IMG/VR virus record: IMGVR_UViG_3300032298_000149 | Span: 1 to 22,864 of that record | Reading direction: 5' to 3' (one strand) | Length of the DNA stretch: 22,864 nucleotides | Source of the DNA: a virus | In this document: positions 21,680 through 22,864 of the stretch, piece after piece | Position numbering within the stretch: position 1 is the first letter of the stretch | Layout: each line of letters begins with the position of its first letter | Program-made: the position numbers and the translations under genes | Notes under the pieces: generated by a model | The model's database searches: none | The model's input: the letters and a program-made list of their open reading frames with translations, nothing else | What the model was told of the DNA's origin: nothing

Positions 21680-22596
21680 TGCTTAGACTGTTAGACACCT
21701 TTAGCGGTATCGGTGGATTTAGTTATGCGGCAGAGCAAATCGTCGGCGGTTATGAGACGGTAGCGTTTGTTGAACGCGATCCGTTCTGCCAGAAAATCCT
21801 TGCAAAACACTGGCCCACCATTCCTATTCACGATGACATCTGCACTTTCAATCCAGCACCAGGATCAGTTGACGTTATTTGCGGTGGATTCCCCTGCCAA
21901 GACATTAGCACCGCAGGCAAACAAGCCGGCATCAAGGAAGGCACTCGGTCTGGTCTCTTTTACGAACTCATGCGAGTCGTTTGCTTGGTACAGCCCCAAT
22001 ACGTCGTCTTGGAGAACGTCGCAGCGATCACTGCTAACGGAATGGACGTTGTACTCGGAACGCTGGCCAAGGCAGGGTTTGATGCGGAATGGGCATGTAT
22101 ACCGGCAAGTGCTGTGGGCGCCTGCCATCAAAGAGATCGGTGGTGGCTTGTTGCGTACTCCAACCGTTGGGATGGTCAATCAGGACAGGTCGCAAGATCC
22201 GCAATACATGAGCAAGCTGCTCGCCAAGGGGCAGACGGTGACGCTGGCAGCGCAGATGAAGTCGGCGGAGATGCTGCCAACGCCCAGAGCGGGGGAGACA
22301 TCAGACAGGACCAGTACACCGGGCAACCGTTTCAGCCTCAGTGCATGGGCGAGCCGGGGATGCTCAACATTGCCAACCCCAGTGGCACGCGACTGGAAAG
22401 GTCGGAGCACCCGCAATGGCGCATTACCCAACAGCTTTGTCCCGACTGGGGGGGGTATATATCTGAACCCGTCCTTTGTCGAGGAGATGATGGGCTTTCC
22501 GGTCGGGTGGACCGTCTTAAAGCCTTAGGCAATGCTGTGGTCCCGCAGGTGGCTGCCATACCATTGGCCCGTGTGCGCGAATTAGCCAATGTCTGA
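21676..22596 (+). CDS. DNA (cytosine-5) methyltransferase
   Basis: This 306-aa enzyme has the C5-MTase motifs in order: motif I LLDTFSGIGGFSYAAE (about 5-20), the motif II region AFVERDPFCQKIL, motif IV GGFPCQDIS with catalytic Cys74, motif VI VLENVAAI (Glu113), motif VIII HQRDRWW (about 151-157), and motif X LGNAVVPQ (285-290). The part of about 165-260, where the target recognition domain should be, is rich in Gly, Ala, Asp and Gln with little obvious fold. It would methylate phage DNA, probably against host restriction. No nuclease partner of a restriction pair is adjacent. The same DNA has a long second open frame (see the next entry). Confidence 0.93.
   Translation: MMLRLLDTFSGIGGFSYAAEQIVGGYETVAFVERDPFCQKILAKHWPTIPIHDDICTFNPAPGSVDVICGGFPCQDISTAGKQAGIKEGTRSGLFYELMRVVCLVQPQYVVLENVAAITANGMDVVLGTLAKAGFDAEWACIPASAVGACHQRDRWWLVAYSNRWDGQSGQVARSAIHEQAARQGADGDAGSADEVGGDAANAQSGGDIRQDQYTGQPFQPQCMGEPGMLNIANPSGTRLERSEHPQWRITQQLCPDWGGYISEPVLCRGDDGLSGRVDRLKALGNAVVPQVAAIPLARVRELANV
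21833..22528 (+). CDS. Overlapping +1-frame ORF inside the methyltransferase (possible gene)
   Basis: The +1 frame is open from a TTG at 21767 (253 aa), with the first ATG at 21833 (231 aa). The product looks like a protein family I recall from phages, often labelled methyltransferase-related: FAVDSPAKTLAPQ, then SFAWYSPNTSSWRTSQRSLL, EWTLYSERWPRQGLMRNG, LPTPVARDWKGRST, and the end YLNPSFVEEMMGFPVGWTVL. The motif SSWRTSQ is the DNA of the ENV motif (MTase motif VI) in the other frame, and DSPAKT is that of GFPCQDI. It stops at 22526-22528, exactly where motif X starts. It could be a true overlapping gene, a remnant of an alternative frame, or an artefact of conserved DNA. Confidence 0.4.
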   Translation: MTSALSIQHQDQLTLFAVDSPAKTLAPQANKPASRKALGLVSFTNSCESFAWYSPNTSSWRTSQRSLLTEWTLYSERWPRQGLMRNGHVYRQVLWAPAIKEIGGGLLRTPTVGMVNQDRSQDPQYMSKLLAKGQTVTLAAQMKSAEMLPTPRAGETSDRTSTPGNRFSLSAWASRGCSTLPTPVARDWKGRSTRNGALPNSFVPTGGGIYLNPSFVEEMMGFPVGWTVLKP

Positions 22597-22864
22597 GCAA
22601 CACATCCAACAACACATCCGTCTAGCGTGTGGCACTGGCGCCACGCGGCTATTCCGCAACAATACCGGAGTGCTGCGCGATGCCAATGGCCGCCCGGTCA
22701 GCTTCGGGCTTTGCAAGGGCAGTGCCGACCTGATCGGCTGGACAACGCGCACGATCACCGCCGATATGGTTGGCCAGCAGGTGGCGGTGTTCACGAGCAT
22801 TGAGGTCAAGACGCCCACTGGCCGCCTGACACCAGAGCAGAAGCAATGGCTGGCAGCAGTCGAG
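22589..22864 (+). CDS. VRR-NUC domain nuclease, N-terminal part (cut by window edge)
   Basis: The ORF begins with ATG at 22589, inside the last eight bases of the methyltransferase gene, and stays open to the window edge (92 codons). It has the VRR-NUC pattern: an N-terminal helix (EQHIQQHIRLACG), LFRNNTGVLRDANGRPV, then GLCKGSADLIGW with the conserved Asp, and FTSIEVKTPTGRLTPEQKQWL with the Glu-x-Lys of the nuclease core. VRR-NUC proteins are PD-(D/E)XK nucleases, usually about 100-150 aa in phages and often in replication or recombination gene sets. The C-terminus is missing. Confidence 0.85.
   Translation, partial: MSEQHIQQHIRLACGTGATRLFRNNTGVLRDANGRPVSFGLCKGSADLIGWTTRTITADMVGQQVAVFTSIEVKTPTGRLTPEQKQWLAAVE

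Noticed and set aside
22180-22431. Minus-strand ORFs opposite the methyltransferase
   Set aside because: No recognisable motifs. Unlike the +1 frame on the plus strand, these look random.

Overview
This 22.9-kb window looks like part of the genome of a tailed phage with a long non-contractile tail (siphovirus, lambda-like gene order), or of a prophage. The host is probably a cyanobacterium, most likely a picocyanobacterium of the Synechococcus/Cyanobium type. This rests on a cyanobacterial-type AbrB regulator (cyAbrB) and a sliding clamp that resembles cyanobacterial DnaN. No integrase, lysogeny repressor or host flank is visible, so phage versus prophage stays open.

Minus strand, 20.2 kb down to 1, is one long array of tightly packed genes that mostly overlap by 1-4 bases. 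It begins with a replication and control module: a 47-aa ribbon-helix-helix (RHH) protein, an 821-aa primase-helicase, a 254-bp control region holding 12 copies of the heptamer TGTTACG/CGTAACA, a second RHH protein, a small unknown protein, a DnaN clamp and cyAbrB. A Rho-independent terminator at about 15.5 kb separates this from the virion module. That module runs small and large terminase, a basic Arg/Lys/Ala-rich protein, two tiny ORFs, portal, Mu gpF-like head protein, two small conserved proteins, scaffold, major capsid protein, a probable decoration protein, a second terminator at about 6.6 kb, head-tail connectors, gpZ- and gpU-like proteins, two tandem tail-tube paralogues, the tail chaperone with a programmed -1 frameshift (G/GT), tape measure, gpM-like and gpL-like tail-tip proteins. 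The gpL-like gene is cut by the window edge.

Plus strand, 20.3 kb to the end, is a divergent set: an SF2 DEAH helicase with a zinc ribbon, a C5-cytosine DNA methyltransferase, and a VRR-NUC nuclease cut by the window edge. The roughly 90-bp divergent intergenic region carries a sigma70-like promoter and a perfect inverted repeat overlapping it.

The most unusual features are (1) a long second open frame inside the methyltransferase gene that itself looks like a known protein family, (2) the heptamer array beside the RHH and replication genes, (3) phage copies of cyAbrB and DnaN, (4) terminators placed directly before late genes with almost no room for a new promoter, and (5) two separate tandem gene duplications in the virion module.
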